DNA of 64,000 nucleotides from Isoetes taiwanensis. Taxonomy: Eukaryota > Streptophyta > Lycopodiopsida > Isoetales > Isoetaceae. Under the pieces are notes generated by a model. The model was given only the letters and a program-made list of their open reading frames with translations, was not told where the DNA came from and ran no database searches. The stretch covers positions 4,870,001 to 4,934,000 of the forward strand of contig JAJEKV010000073.1 in the NCBI GenBank assembly GCA_021234155.1. The letters run 5' to 3'. Position numbers and translations under genes: made by a program. This document shows, piece after piece, positions 36,294-47,605 of this stretch. Each line of letters starts with the position of its first letter. Positions within the stretch are counted from its first letter, which is position 1.

Positions 36294-37749
36294 CTTCTAT
36301 AATACAGCTTTTTCTGATCTTGAAGCAGCGACCCTCTTTAGTGCATATGTTGTTGCTCTGGCAAGGTGCTTCAGGAGCCCATAGCCAGATTGCACATGGC
36401 TACCAGAGAGTCGGTGCCATAGACCTAAACCTATACCCATTGCAAAAAACGTAAAGACATAGCCAAAATCACAGAATACATTAAACAAAACAGAAGAAAC
36501 TATGGGACTATTTTCACGAACAGAAGCAAAACACTGCTAAACAGGTCAGATAGCATGAGACTTCAACAATAATTATGACAGAAAGAAAGATGCAATTAAA
36601 ATGTGCTAGCATGGGGCGGTAACGCTTGAATTGATGACTTATAGATGATTTGAGTGAGAAATTGCTTGAGGTAGACAGTAACAGACCAAAAAATTTTGAG
36701 AACAATAATAAAGGGAAGAAATATTTTCTCAAATATCTACTTCCTTTGCCAGCAAGAGGCGGCAAATTCTCGAGAAGGTTTGTAGAAACCATGATTAATT
36801 CCTTCAAACATTCAACTTCCGCTTGCATATCTGTAGCTTGATCTCTGAACTAAGAGTACCCTAGGCATGAAGCTGCAAGAGCTGCTCATCCAAGTCATGA
36901 AAACATCTTCAATAAAGCTTCAACCTCTCCGTCAACGTAAGTCCCCTTTTTGAGGAGATGGAGAGGAAGGCTGCAATGTGGAGTCCCATGCAAATGCATT
37001 TCTTCTCTGGCAAGTGCAAGCATTCAAATTGGGGGATCTAAGAATTGGTTTTGTGCTGCCGTCTCTTGCTTGTCAGGCATCATATAGCCCGTGAAGGGAT
37101 TATCCATGCAGTGTTTGCAAGAAAATACTCCCACGAATAAGGAAAAATCGTTCATGCATTAAGAATCATCAGAACTGTCGCAAAACAACAAAAAAGGAGG
37201 TCCCGTCCAGAAAGTCGACCACAAGCGAGCAAACCTGTGAGACGAAGACCATCAGGCGACGATCTTCAATCATGTGATAGGGCATCAAAGGCAACAGGAG
37301 GATAAACGCAACAGAAGGATCAACCTAAATTTCATGAAAGATTTCCAGTATAGAAAAATAACCCTAATAGTCAAACGGAATAGGAGAAAACCTTAAAAAA
37401 AAAAAGCCTTGCATCGAGTTCGAATCTCCACGCTACCTCTTCCACACAAACAAACTGCATAATCCGAACTGATTGCTTGTGTTTTATAAGAAGTCCCACC
37501 GGAAAATAACCTTGACGAACCATAAAAGGAAAGAGGACGAAAAACTTACAAAAGAAGGTGGTCTTGAATTCGGTTGCTCTCCGCATTCGAGTTTTCCCAC
37601 TGGCACGATCAGCTCTAGTTATCGACAATGGCATCCTATTAACAACCAAAAGCAATGGCATCCTATTAACAACCAAAAGCAAATAGCTCGAAACAAACCG
37701 CTAAATCAACGCTCCAAAATAAGTTAAAAAAATTAAGGGTTGAGATTTT

Positions 37750-38200
37750 GTGCACAGATTATCCCAAAACTCCTTTATTACTACAAGAAATTTATCGCGG
37801 CGGCCTTACGGCCGCCGCGAACATTTCTCTTCTCCAACCCGCTGCAAAAGAAGTTTTGTGCTAAGTCGAACAGATCTCAATTCTGGACATCCTTGAGAAG
37901 GGCAAGAATATGCAGAAGTTGAACCTTGGGATTCGTCTGCACATCTTTAGCCAAAAAGGTTTGATACTAAGTTTGCAAATAGAGAAGTCTTTGATAATGG
38001 CATGGACTTCAATGTTGCATCCGCTTAAATATGCCCAGTGGGTACATAACAAAAGAAATCGAATTGCGGTGGTCCTAAAATATGAACAGAGGATCTCAAG
38101 TTTGAGCAAAAAATTTTTACACCGCCTCATTTGCTTTGTGGTGCAATTTTGTCCATTATTATTGATCAAATATTTGAAGGTTAGCACAAAAGAGAAATGC
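37750..38200. other. CACTA-like terminus with perfect GC-rich hairpin
   Basis: Right after tandem unit 3, TACTACAAGAAATTT (37780-37794) resembles CACTA transposon ends (CACTACAAGAAA) with T for the first C. It is followed by a perfect hairpin, CGCGGCGGCC-TTAC-GGCCGCCGCG (37796-37819), far more GC-rich than its surroundings. No matching opposite end or transposase was found. Open frames to 38200 on both strands have no recognised motif. Confidence 0.4.
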
Positions 38201-39779
38201 TAAATATGAGATGGTCTATATCTTCTCGCATTGTCACGGACTCAGCCTCGTAGTACGCTACATCCCATGATTAAGCAAATTCCAAAGTTAGCAAAATGCA
38301 TGTTTCCCGGAAGATGCATGCACTTCCATAACAATAATTTCTATCCATACGCCATCTCGTTAAAGAAAGTAATAGTTGCAAACCTTAATGCCGGGCCGCA
38401 AGGTTCTCGGGGCTTCAATATAGAAATGGTAAGGGACTAGATAACCTCGTGCAAGATGAAACACAAGAAGGCAATAGCACTAAGAATTGACTCCGCTCTT
38501 TTAAATTCACCCTCAATTATTACCTTATATTGATATTGATAGAGTGCAAGCGACAAATGCAAGCCAAATCCTTAATAAAGCGCTACAAAAGGCCCTATTA
38601 TGATCCAAAGAAAAACCGGTTCTCAACGCTGCAGAACGTTCTCTACTTCAAACAATGTGATTAGTCTATCCAGTTTAGTTTTCCACCGATTCATTTTTTG
38701 AAAGGCCGGCATTCTCACCGGATACTCTTGGACAAAGATGCACAAATCTCTCAAGTAGCTTTAATCAATTAAGCTAATTTTAGCTCAATTTTTGTTAAAA
38801 GCTTCGCCTTTTCTTGGCATTGCTCTAATGCTTGTTTTATCATTCCCCTTTAGGAGAGTCATCTCGATTTCAATATACCTAAGTATATCCATTGAACATC
38901 ATGATAGAGAATCCAAAGGCGTAAGCAAAGAACAGAGTCTTACACGAGATGGCGGTGGAGAAAGGCCATCTTTGGCGCCTCGCAGCTCTTTTCCTGGCCA
39001 TCAACGCTCCACTGGGGTAAGTCCTGATTTAAATTGATTTTATAAAATACTGTGTTCCTGAACTTTATAGATCATCCCCTAAATAAAGTTTGCCCCGCAA
39101 TGTCAAAATAATTTTAGTTGTGCAGCTGAGCTAGTTCACAAGCTGGAATTCATATTGCAGAACCTCTGACCAACCAGTTTTTTAAAATAATGCCATGAGA
39201 GTCTTACTGGTAAGAAAAACTTGTTGGCCTTGAGTATAACTAACTTACTAACTTTGGATTGGTATTCCCATCATGACATTGCAAATATCTATCCACCATT
39301 TATATTAAGCCATGGCAAACAAAGCTGTTTTTTGCTGATGAGGATCCTTATCTGCATGCTGCACTTAAAAAAGAGACCAAACACAAACGTTCAAAATCCT
39401 GGCCTCTCTAAGTGAAGTCAACTCTTCAGTGTTGCTGAGATTAAACACCTCCATTATGGCATTTATAACCAACTAACCAGCTCCAGCTGACAAACATCAA
39501 TTAATCAAACTAGAGGAGAAGTTTTAGACATAAATTATATAAGCAGATTGTGCAAAAATCCTGACATAATATCCTTATGTACATACCAGCCTCTATATTA
39601 AAATTAAACTCCTTGGGAATTTCTCAGACACCAAGCATCCACCACGTGGTGAAGTCATAACTGGTTACGCCCATGCAATCCACTCAACTATCTTAATGAG
39701 CATTTTGTAAATCCCCGCAATTAGCAATAAAGCAATAACCTGGAGTTTCATGTCCATTGAGCAAATTCAATCAACAAAC
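38201..39779. other. Unassigned stretch, possibly ABC1-kinase intron sequence
   Basis: No transposon domain or conserved exon was recognised. It lies 3' of the ABC1-kinase exons (minus strand) and may contain introns or lost exons of that gene. A short plus-strand frame at 38949-39016 (MAVEKGHLWRLAALFLAI, then GTAAGT) looks like a signal-peptide exon but has no supporting partner. Confidence 0.35.
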
Positions 39780-40393
39780 CTGAAGAATGCACTCTTTTAT
39801 GCCTTTATGCTGAACCTTGACCACGACTTCCATGCCATCCTTAGTGCGGGCATGATGGACTTGAGCAATCTGCATTAAGAAGAATTTTGAGAGGTGAAAT
39901 TCTCAAGCTATGTATGTTTATGTGGATAAAAGTTAAAAAGAAAATCAAAGGAACTTAGATGAACAATGGAAAAGTATAGCACAAACAGAGTCAAGATCCG
40001 TCACACAAGAGCCCTCGAGGAAAAGAAGATAAAAGCCGATATATCCAATATAAGCATAACCAAAGCATCGTGCCTATAGGCAACCATATTCCCATAAGGT
40101 ACCTTAAAGTTCATGACTTTTTGTGGAATGCCCACGCCCCTATGTATTCACATGCTTAACGAAGATACCAAGACCTTAAAATTCTGCTCATGTCAAAGAA
40201 TTTACATAATACATCTTTTATCATAATTCTACTTACTTGAGGCAAAGGGGCAATAGAAATGTCATCAAATTTAATGAACATCTCTTTTGGCTTCCTTCCA
40301 AGTTCGTTTTCTATTATATAGTATACCTAATAATTTAAAACACGATTAGCAACACTGGCAAAGTAACCAAATACAGTATGGATGCAACATACC
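39780..40393 (-). pseudogene. ABC1/UbiB-type atypical kinase, exon fragment
   Basis: ABC1 (ADCK/UbiB) proteins are atypical kinases of mitochondria and plastids linked to quinone metabolism. Two minus-strand exons of exactly 90 nt each, both phase 0, are clear. Exon 40326-40237 gives IIENELGRKPKEMFIKFDD and ends at GTAAGT. Exon 39869-39780, after AATGCAG, gives IAQVHHARTKDGMEVVVKVQH, which is the family's Ala/Gln-rich loop followed by the VKVQH lysine strand. A donor at 40393/40392 ends an upstream exon, whose frame TWYEFSE joins the next one. The kinase core (DFG-like region) and the KxGQ motif were not found nearby. Either introns are long and the exons diverged, or this is a gene fragment. 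Confidence 0.62.
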
Positions 40394-42001
40394 TCCGAGA
40401 ACTCATACCAGGTGTGCAGACCAAACGGTCTTTGGGTCCCCTGCATGCATACACTTTGGAAAGCTCTTGAGCAAGCTTCATGACATCCGCTTTGTGAATC
40501 TGTGTTTCCATGATAGAAAGGTCAGAACCGGTGTTGAAGGGTAGGACAATCAGCAGAAATTTTATGTCAATGCAAACTAGGGCAGTCACGAATTGGACTT
40601 AAGAAAAATCATAAGAAAAGCCTGCTGTACACTAGAAATCCGGATACTGAACGAAAAATCATAAGAAAACAGGGGATTTTTATGCCGTGGGCATAAATTA
40701 AAAACTTAGGCCAATCCGTAATGGTTGTTGTTGTCGATACTATTATGCTCAATATCAAATTGAGCGATCCGCAAACTTGATGATAGAATGTTCATTTGGA
40801 GAAGCCATAATCGCCAATTTCGGTCAGCAATCGCATCATTTACCAGATGAATCACTCTGGAATCTTGATCATTTCTGAATCATTTGATTCAAGCTAAAAA
40901 AACCAATCGGATTATGCAAAGGAAATGCTGCAAAATGTTGGTTTGATGGCCTCCAAAGCAAGAGAGAACCGAAATCCTGTTCTTCCCCAGAACCCACAAA
41001 AGAATCTTCGAGATCCAAAGAAAAATTTACCCGCATCTATCTTCCCTTTTCACTTCGGGATTGAAGCAAACCCAATTCAAACAGTGACAGAATGATGTTT
41101 CTTCATCATTGGCGACCGCCTACATTATTATCTGAGCTATGGCGGCGATGTGTGAGAGCTGATCTCGCCGGAATGGGCAGAGGAAGTGGAGAGCAGAGCA
41201 TTCGACGGAGGAGATTCATTCAAAGCAGATAAGAACAAAAACGTGGCATCCCCAAGTTTTTCTCTTTTCTTGAATTTAGAAATGCAATGGGCGCATACGT
41301 GTCAAGTCCAGGGCTGCTCTCAGCCCAGAAAAATTAGTTCCCTATTTTTTAAGAACAGAAAACATTCTGCTTTATATATGGTATGATATATCTTATCTTA
41401 ATATGTATATAGAACTCATGGGGTAGTTACAAAATGCATATCGGATATAAATTTTTGATCTTGGCCCTTGGATAAAAAGTTGGTGAGGTGGCGTAGCTTA
41501 AGCCCTTGGATTTTGATGGGGGCATACATGAGTCATACATGGGGGCATACACCCCATCTGTGAACCGTTGGATCAAAGGGGAAGGCGAAATCCTAGCCCT
41601 TGATTTTTATGGGGAAGGTGCAAGGAAGATGCCAAAAAGTGAATTTGGTGTAGCAGATCTTAACCATTGGATCAAAAAAATGAGCATAAATCCTAGCCAT
41701 TAACTCTTTAATATTAAATTAGTTTTTTTTTTAAAAGGAGGTGAGGTGGCACCTCATTAATAAAAAGAAGTAATGAGGTGGCAAAGCATTTATTAGTGGA
41801 CATTTTAGGAAGCTTCTTTTTGTTTAATCGCCTTCAAAAGCACGTAGCTTGGGGTAGAGGGGTCGGATGAAGGTGGGACTCACGCCGTTGGATTCCTCTC
41901 GTCGAGAGCTTTCCAATGAGTGGTGCTTTGACACTATTTTGTTGCAGTTGGAGCCAACATGATCGAACACTAAGAATTTTTTTGGAATGTTCGATTTTCA
42001 A
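40394..42001. other. Unassigned stretch upstream of ABC1 exons
   Basis: A minus-strand frame at 40589-40335 (KADVMKLAQELSKVYACRG) overlaps the ABC1 exon end but was not matched to the family. Sequence near 41040-41200 is GC-richer and could be a 5' end on minus. From 41400 to 41700 are repeated phrases such as CCNTTGGATCAAA and AAATCCTAGCC. No confident gene. Confidence 0.35.
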
Positions 42002-42850
42002 GGAATCTATGGCAAGTTGAGGGAATCTTAGTATAATCTTTATAGGATCTTAGGGAGTCCAGAGGAATATCATGAGAATCTTAGAGAATCTATGATAATC
42101 TCAAGAGAGCATCCTTGAGAATGTAAGGGAATCTAATGGAATCTTGATAAAATCTTTAAGAATCTAGAGGAAAATTGATGTAATCTTGGGGAATCTAGGG
42201 GAATCTTCATAGAATCTATTGGAACTAGAGGAATCTCAAGAGAATCTATAGGAATCTCAAGCGCTTCTTTGGGAATCTAGGGGAATCTTGATAAAATCTT
42301 TAAAAACCTAGAGGAATCTTAATGGAATCTTAGAGAATCTAGGAGAATCTTGATAGACTCTTGGAGAATCTAGAGGAATCTTGGGGTATTCTTTTAAAAT
42401 CTAGGCGAATCTTTAGAGAATCTTAGGGAGTCTCAAATGAATCTTTGGGAATCTAGGAGAATCTAAAGGAATCTTCATAAAATCTTTAAGAATCTATGGG
42501 AATCTTAATGGAATCTCAGAGAATCTAGGAGAATCTTGATAGAATCTTGGAGAATATAGAGGAATCTTGGGGTATTCTTTTGGAATCTAGGAAAATCTTT
42601 AGAGAATCTTTGGGAATCTTAATAAAATCTAGGGGAATCTCCATAGAATCTTAAGAATCTAGGGGAATCTTTATGGAGCATTGAGAATCTAAGAAAACCT
42701 TTGGGAATCTAGGAGAATCTAAGAGAATCTCAAGAGAATCTTTGGGTATCTAGGGGAATCTTCCTCAAAAAGTTTTGAGAATCTTGATGGAATTTTAGAG
42801 AATCTAAGAGAATCTTCATAGAATCTAGGAGAATCTTCATAGGATCTTCG
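42002..42850. repeat. Degenerate GAATCT minisatellite
   Basis: About 850 bp made of variants of GAATCTAGGGGAATCTT, GAATCTTTGGGAATC and GAATCTCAAGAGAATC. The GAATCT hexamer recurs every 8-20 bp almost without a break. There is no stable longer period by eye and no coding frame. It ends near ATAGGATCTTCGAG. Seen directly. Confidence 0.92.
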
Positions 42851-44076
42851 AGCTTTATGCAGTCCCTCATATTACAAACACTTGTATAGATATATAGATA
42901 GATAGATAGACAGAAAGAATACCAAGTACGGTTTGCCTTCCAAATTGCATTCTATAACAATTTCATTATAATCAATATTTAACACTAAGTGAATAAGCAT
43001 CCGTTGCATAAGCCTGCTAATTAACGCCCTCTTTTTATCCTCAAAATTCAGGAATCTAAGAGCATAACAAGAAATAGTATGTATCAGTGTCTCAAGAAGA
43101 AAAGGCGAGAGAAATGAAAGCTTTCTGATAACAGCATGTTGTTCATGGGCTAAAAGAATTGACAGGAAGAAGTTGAACTCCACAACATTTGGATCCACCT
43201 CTGCACTCCTCCTTCCATGCCCATAGGTATAACCAATACACAGGGAACCTTAAAGCAGACTTGTTTAGATCAGTTTGCCCAAAAATATTACTACTATAGC
43301 CATGTCTCCAAAAGAATCTCTTATATGGGAAATTATATGCCAAGCAGGAGCCAAGGCAAAACTTCACACCTCATGGAATGTTCATTCATAGGAGTTTTGA
43401 AGTTTGCGTAAATATAGCATTAATTATGCCAGAGAAGTTTTTATTATGCTATTGGATCAGTTACTTATGTTCATGCAGGCTCATGTCAAACTTGATCAAT
43501 ACTATCTTGAGTCCTCTAAATTTTATGCCTGATTTTGATTTAAGGGGTATAGTGTTTTTGGCATGAAGTTCAAGCTCATATAATTGTCTTGGATCTAGTA
43601 GATGCTTAGAATTCTTGGCTTTCCCTTATATCTTTAATAGACAAGTTAGTCATGGAAACACTTCTAGCAAATCCGAAATTGTGGAGTTGAAGGGTTTTAA
43701 ATTCAATTTGGTTTTTTAAAGCTCATAAATCTCAAATCCGTGTACCCTAGCAACTTTCAACAGAGAAGTTGACTTGTATCTGTTGACTCTAATCTGTAAC
43801 AACATTTTATCAGATTAGACTCAATCCGCAATAGGCTTGACAATTTGAGTAAAGTAAAATATCTCATAGGCATGCCTGGGATGGAAATGCAGATTATATG
43901 AACTCCAACTGTGATTTCACTATCATAACAACGTATTGATTGCACAGTACATGTTAGATAATAAAATAAATGGTCCAACATCATCTCCATATACCTCAAG
44001 AATACACTTCGCAGCAGTTTCTTCAAATTTTGGCACTAAGGACAGATTTCCACATTGTCACAGTTGAATGACATGG
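42851..44076. other. Unassigned stretch with short GATA repeat
   Basis: Contains a (GATA)n-like run at 42887-42912. Minus-strand frames at 43198-42872 and 43367-43143 are open but carry no motif I recognise, so they are not called as genes. No transposon domain seen. Confidence 0.35.
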
Positions 44077-44641
44077 CTTACCTAAACATACAAGGTTAGG
44101 TTCTTTCGTTACGGCTGTTGATCTTAGGATCTACAAGGCTGATAGGACTGATCTAACATAATATCCTAACTCATTGCCGGGCTACGAGGCGGCTTTGCAC
44201 AATAGAATCGCAAGTTACCTAATCCTTGGCTAGCTCCAGCTCCCCGAAATGCGTCCATGCCTTCGTTCTTGTTGAAGACTAATGTTCTTGATTAATCTAA
44301 TGTGCAAAGGCGGCTCAGCGGCGTCTGGCAATGCGAAATGGTAGCTTGCCTTAGCTGAAATGGCTCAGGGAAGCCCAAATGCGAAAGAAGCAAAGTTTAG
44401 GGTTTCTCCTTTGGTTCCTTATATGTGAACTTTTAGGGTTAGGTTAGAAGGGACCAAATGGGGTATTGTCACTTGGCAAGGGGGTTTTAATTGCATTTGT
44501 TTAATATACATGTGCAACATACGAGGTTGCCCCCTAGGTGCAACCCTTTACGGCTCTCAAGTACTTGTCATGATGACATGTACGTGTGACATGGCAGTAT
44601 AATATACATATTTGGATCGTATGTTATGCCGAAATGTCACA
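44077..44641 (-). mobile_element. Inverted partial LTR of the chromovirus family
   Basis: Read on minus it starts TGTGACATTTCGG at 44641, a good LTR edge. From about 44448 down to 44077 it matches 11442-11806 (AACCCTAAAAGTTCACATATAAGG, then AAGGAACCAAAGGAGAAACC and onward to AACCTTGTATGTTTAGGTAAG). Its first 190 bp (U3) have no visible match to the LTR at 11155. It lacks the right part of the LTR and any internal domain. It is a truncated LTR of a related copy with a different U3. Confidence 0.72.
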
Positions 44642-46805
44642 TTTGCTTAAGAATTTTGTGAAACCCTGGTAATTCTGCTCGATTGCAGGGATCATGTGTT
44701 ATGTTCGGGGGGCGTTGGGCCGACCACAAAGACCTAGTTGTGGAGTGTCTGTTTGTGCTTTGCTTATGCCTTCTAAAGCCCATCACAAGAAGCAGTTGAG
44801 CGGGCAGAGCTACATTTCTTTTTCTTTTCCATGGGCCGCTGATTAGCTTTCCAGGCAATAACTGCTTGTGTTCTTCAGATGGGCGCAGTGTTTAGGATGC
44901 TGCATAGTTATAGTAGTTGCAAAAGAGACCCGGGTGCATATTAAATATCGAATTTGGTTTTTCCTTTATGATCGAATATAATGTAAACCTGGCCTTTGTA
45001 TCCCGATTTGATGCATATGGCCAAATTCTTGGAGTGTGTGTGAGGATCAAATCATTTGATAGAATACTACAAACTGTGTGTGATATTGCAAACTCAAGTG
45101 GCTCAATCCTTCTGCCTTGTAAATTGAGCCTTGCAATTGCAAATTTCAATGATTGCACTGTAACAGAACTGTCTGTACTGTGGACCGTGCCATGGCAAAC
45201 CATCTTGAAAAATAGAAGGTATTCTGAGCTAATATTGCATGATAGCAAATTGCTTAGAAATGCAAAATTCCGTGTTCTGACATCAAATGCAAATGCTTTA
45301 TTATAGATTTGAATGGATCATTTCGATGTGCCAATTGTCAGGCGCTTTTAGAGAGTTTGCTGCCACCTCCTCCAGATTTTTCTTCTTCACAAATCATTCC
45401 ATCAAATAAATCCATAGGAAATGATAGGAACTTGTACTCAGTTGTCATAATAGAGATTCCTTAGACAAATCTGATGTATATAACATGTAAAAAAGGTCCT
45501 TGGGCTTTACATCATCCTCCTCATACTCATCTATATTCTACAGAATTGTTGGGCATATCATTCTCCACTTCACCATCTTCTGAAGTCCTAGAGATTTTAG
45601 AAGGGGTGTGACTATCAAGTAAACAAGAAGAACAGGAGTCCCTACGTCTCTTCTTTGTGAGATCATCTTTCAATTCATCATTTTCTTTCTTCAAAGTGAA
45701 TGCCACATTTCCAAGTGAACATGAAAAATATAAAACAATCACCTCCCTCAATCTATCACTTGAAAGTGTAGATCAATTAACCAAGTGTTCCAACTCTTCC
45801 TTCTCAGCCTGGGATGAGCTGGCCTCTTTACAATACAATATAAAGTTATGCAAATCAAGTTACTGATCTTATGCAAATCATCAAACAAATTGACAAGGAA
45901 TCTTGTTAATGCGAGATGCATTAATTAGATTTGACAGAGGCTTATTCACTTCAGCCATATACATTACACAAGCAAAGCTGAACAAGATCCGTACAAAACT
46001 TGCAAGGGAAAAAATAATTGCAAAACTACATGTCCAATCAGTGCGAGAAATGATCCACACACTGGAATGTATACGCTATTAAACTATTAAACTTTGCAAC
46101 TTCTATATTGACTTCAATTATTTGAACACTGTTGCGATCAAATAATAAAATACTCTCATCTTTCAAATTTACGTCAATCTAAAAAGTGTCAAGTTCCTAA
46201 AATGACATGATAATCTACATCTTGATGATTTTCAAGCAAATATTCTCTGAATTTGTTCAAATACATGTTTTCACATGCTTCCTTCTCGATTATCGATCTC
46301 TATCTTCATGTTTCTTTCATTAGCTCCAATTTTAACAGGCACCCTTTGTCAAGGACATATGGATATTTCTTGTCAATAAAACACAAGAATAGTTGCAGTG
46401 CTCATGTATCCAGATCAACCCCTGTCCTTCGTGCCCATTTTAAATGAGTGAAGATACTGAACAGAATGGCACTGAGGAGCTTGAAGACTTAACTGAATTT
46501 CAGAAACAAAACCCAGTATACGTATGTTCAAAGGAGCCAGAGTTTTGTTCTTGGCTTTTCTCTGCCAGAGTTGAAGTTGTGCCAGCTTTATATTCAGTAG
46601 TTATTGCTCTTGCCACAACTTCCACTGTTGCAAGAAATTCTTGGAGAGCATAGAACAATACCTGCAGCGAATGACAACATTTCTTTCTAGCAAGTGAGCA
46701 CATTACAACAAAAGTCAAAGACCCATCTTACAAAATGAGTATAGGCAATGCGTTGTTGAGAAGAAGTGACCTCCTTCAAATTAGTCTCCTTACAGATTGT
46801 GACCA
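44642..46805. other. Unassigned stretch with several orphan frames
   Basis: The longest frame, 44917-45306 plus (129 codons), has no motif I recognise and overlaps a minus frame of similar length. A minus frame at 45751-45527 has a charged, coil-like stretch (TLKKENDELKDDLTKKRRR). Another at 46718-46500 contains FYALQEFLATVEVVARAI. These could be exon pieces, but nothing ties them to a known gene. Confidence 0.3.
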
Positions 46806-47072
46806 CATGCTAGAGAATACCATGGGAACAAACCTTTCCATCTTGCTTGCAGCAACAAAGGCCTACGCTGCTCAAGGAAGCTGCATAATGGGACAAGAGT
46901 TTATGTTGTTGCTATTATTATGGCAAATGACAACATTATTATGGCTTTGCAGTTATTTTTGCAAATGCAAGACGAAGGTTTTCTATCAAATGCTTGAACT
47001 TATGTTGTTGCTATGAAATCATGTGGTAATTATGAAGCCAAAGCAGAGAGCCTTGATGCCATCATAGTTTGA
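46806..47072 (+). pseudogene. PPR protein remnant
   Basis: Pentatricopeptide-repeat proteins bind organelle RNA. One frame gives ILLAATKAYAAQGSCIMGQ (about 46828-46890), like the F-x-LKACA-x2G PPR motif. A second frame from 46920 gives ALQLFLQMQDEGFLSNA, a TGA stop, then TYVVAMKSCG (to about 47030), the classic helix pair of a PPR. A frame change between them and the TGA show decay. The style resembles PPR proteins of seedless plants, but that is an impression only. Confidence 0.55.
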
Positions 47073-47443
47073 TCAGGTGAGATGTGCTTCACTTACAACT
47101 TTAGGGCAGAGATGCATTTTACAAATATATCTATTTGTAATTCAACTTGTCAAATATATCTACTTGCTAATGTTGTCTATCATATTGCTCTTTCGACAGC
47201 TATGGTGCGGCTATGTTGCTACAAAGTGTGCTATGATATGACTGGCCACCCTTGTAAAAAGTGATATCTATATGTACTTCATGAGTACTGATTACTAATC
47301 TACGTTACTGTTGTTTATTCTGAGACATCGAGAATGTGAGAAATGAAATTTTGATGTTGCCTCGCAGTTACCAAAAAAATTTGTCTTCACATATTCTACG
47401 TATTTTCTAATAATGCAACTTTTTATTTAATAAGTTCGTCAAA

Positions 47444-47458
47444 CACTTGCTATGACTT
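47444..47458. repeat. Left target-site duplication of the L1
   Basis: CACTTGCTATGACTT, repeated exactly at 53076-53090. It abuts the poly(T) that is the complement of the L1 poly(A) tail. Confidence 0.93.
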
Positions 47459-47605
47459 TTTTTTTTGAAGGACTTGAGCCTTTATTATCCAGAGAAAGTT
47501 ACAGAGTACAATGGGGACTAATAAATCAGTGGAGAGAATGTCCACCAGAGCAAAACCACCCCACTCAAATACAACATCTAAACAATATGAAGAGCAAGCA
47601 AAAAC

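Larger units (their letters stand above)
28063..37749 (+). repeat. Tandem unit 3, split by a LINE insertion
   Basis: Starts as unit 2 does and ends with GGGTTGAGATTTT at 37749, after which GTGC is followed by unrelated sequence. A 4.1-kb antisense LINE (28804-32886) interrupts it at the AAATAAATA/TAACATCTCG site that is intact in unit 2 (23433-23450). Without the LINE the length is about 5.6 kb, including two copies of the 225-bp internal block. It has private small insertions near 37048 and 37321. Confidence 0.9.

Noticed and set aside
38949-39016. MAVEKGHLWRLAALFLAI exon-like frame followed by GTAAGT
   Set aside because: Looks like a signal-peptide exon, but no downstream exon or family match was found; chance is likely.
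44917-45306. 129-codon plus-strand open frame
   Set aside because: No motif recognised, and a minus frame of similar length overlaps it; not enough for a gene call.
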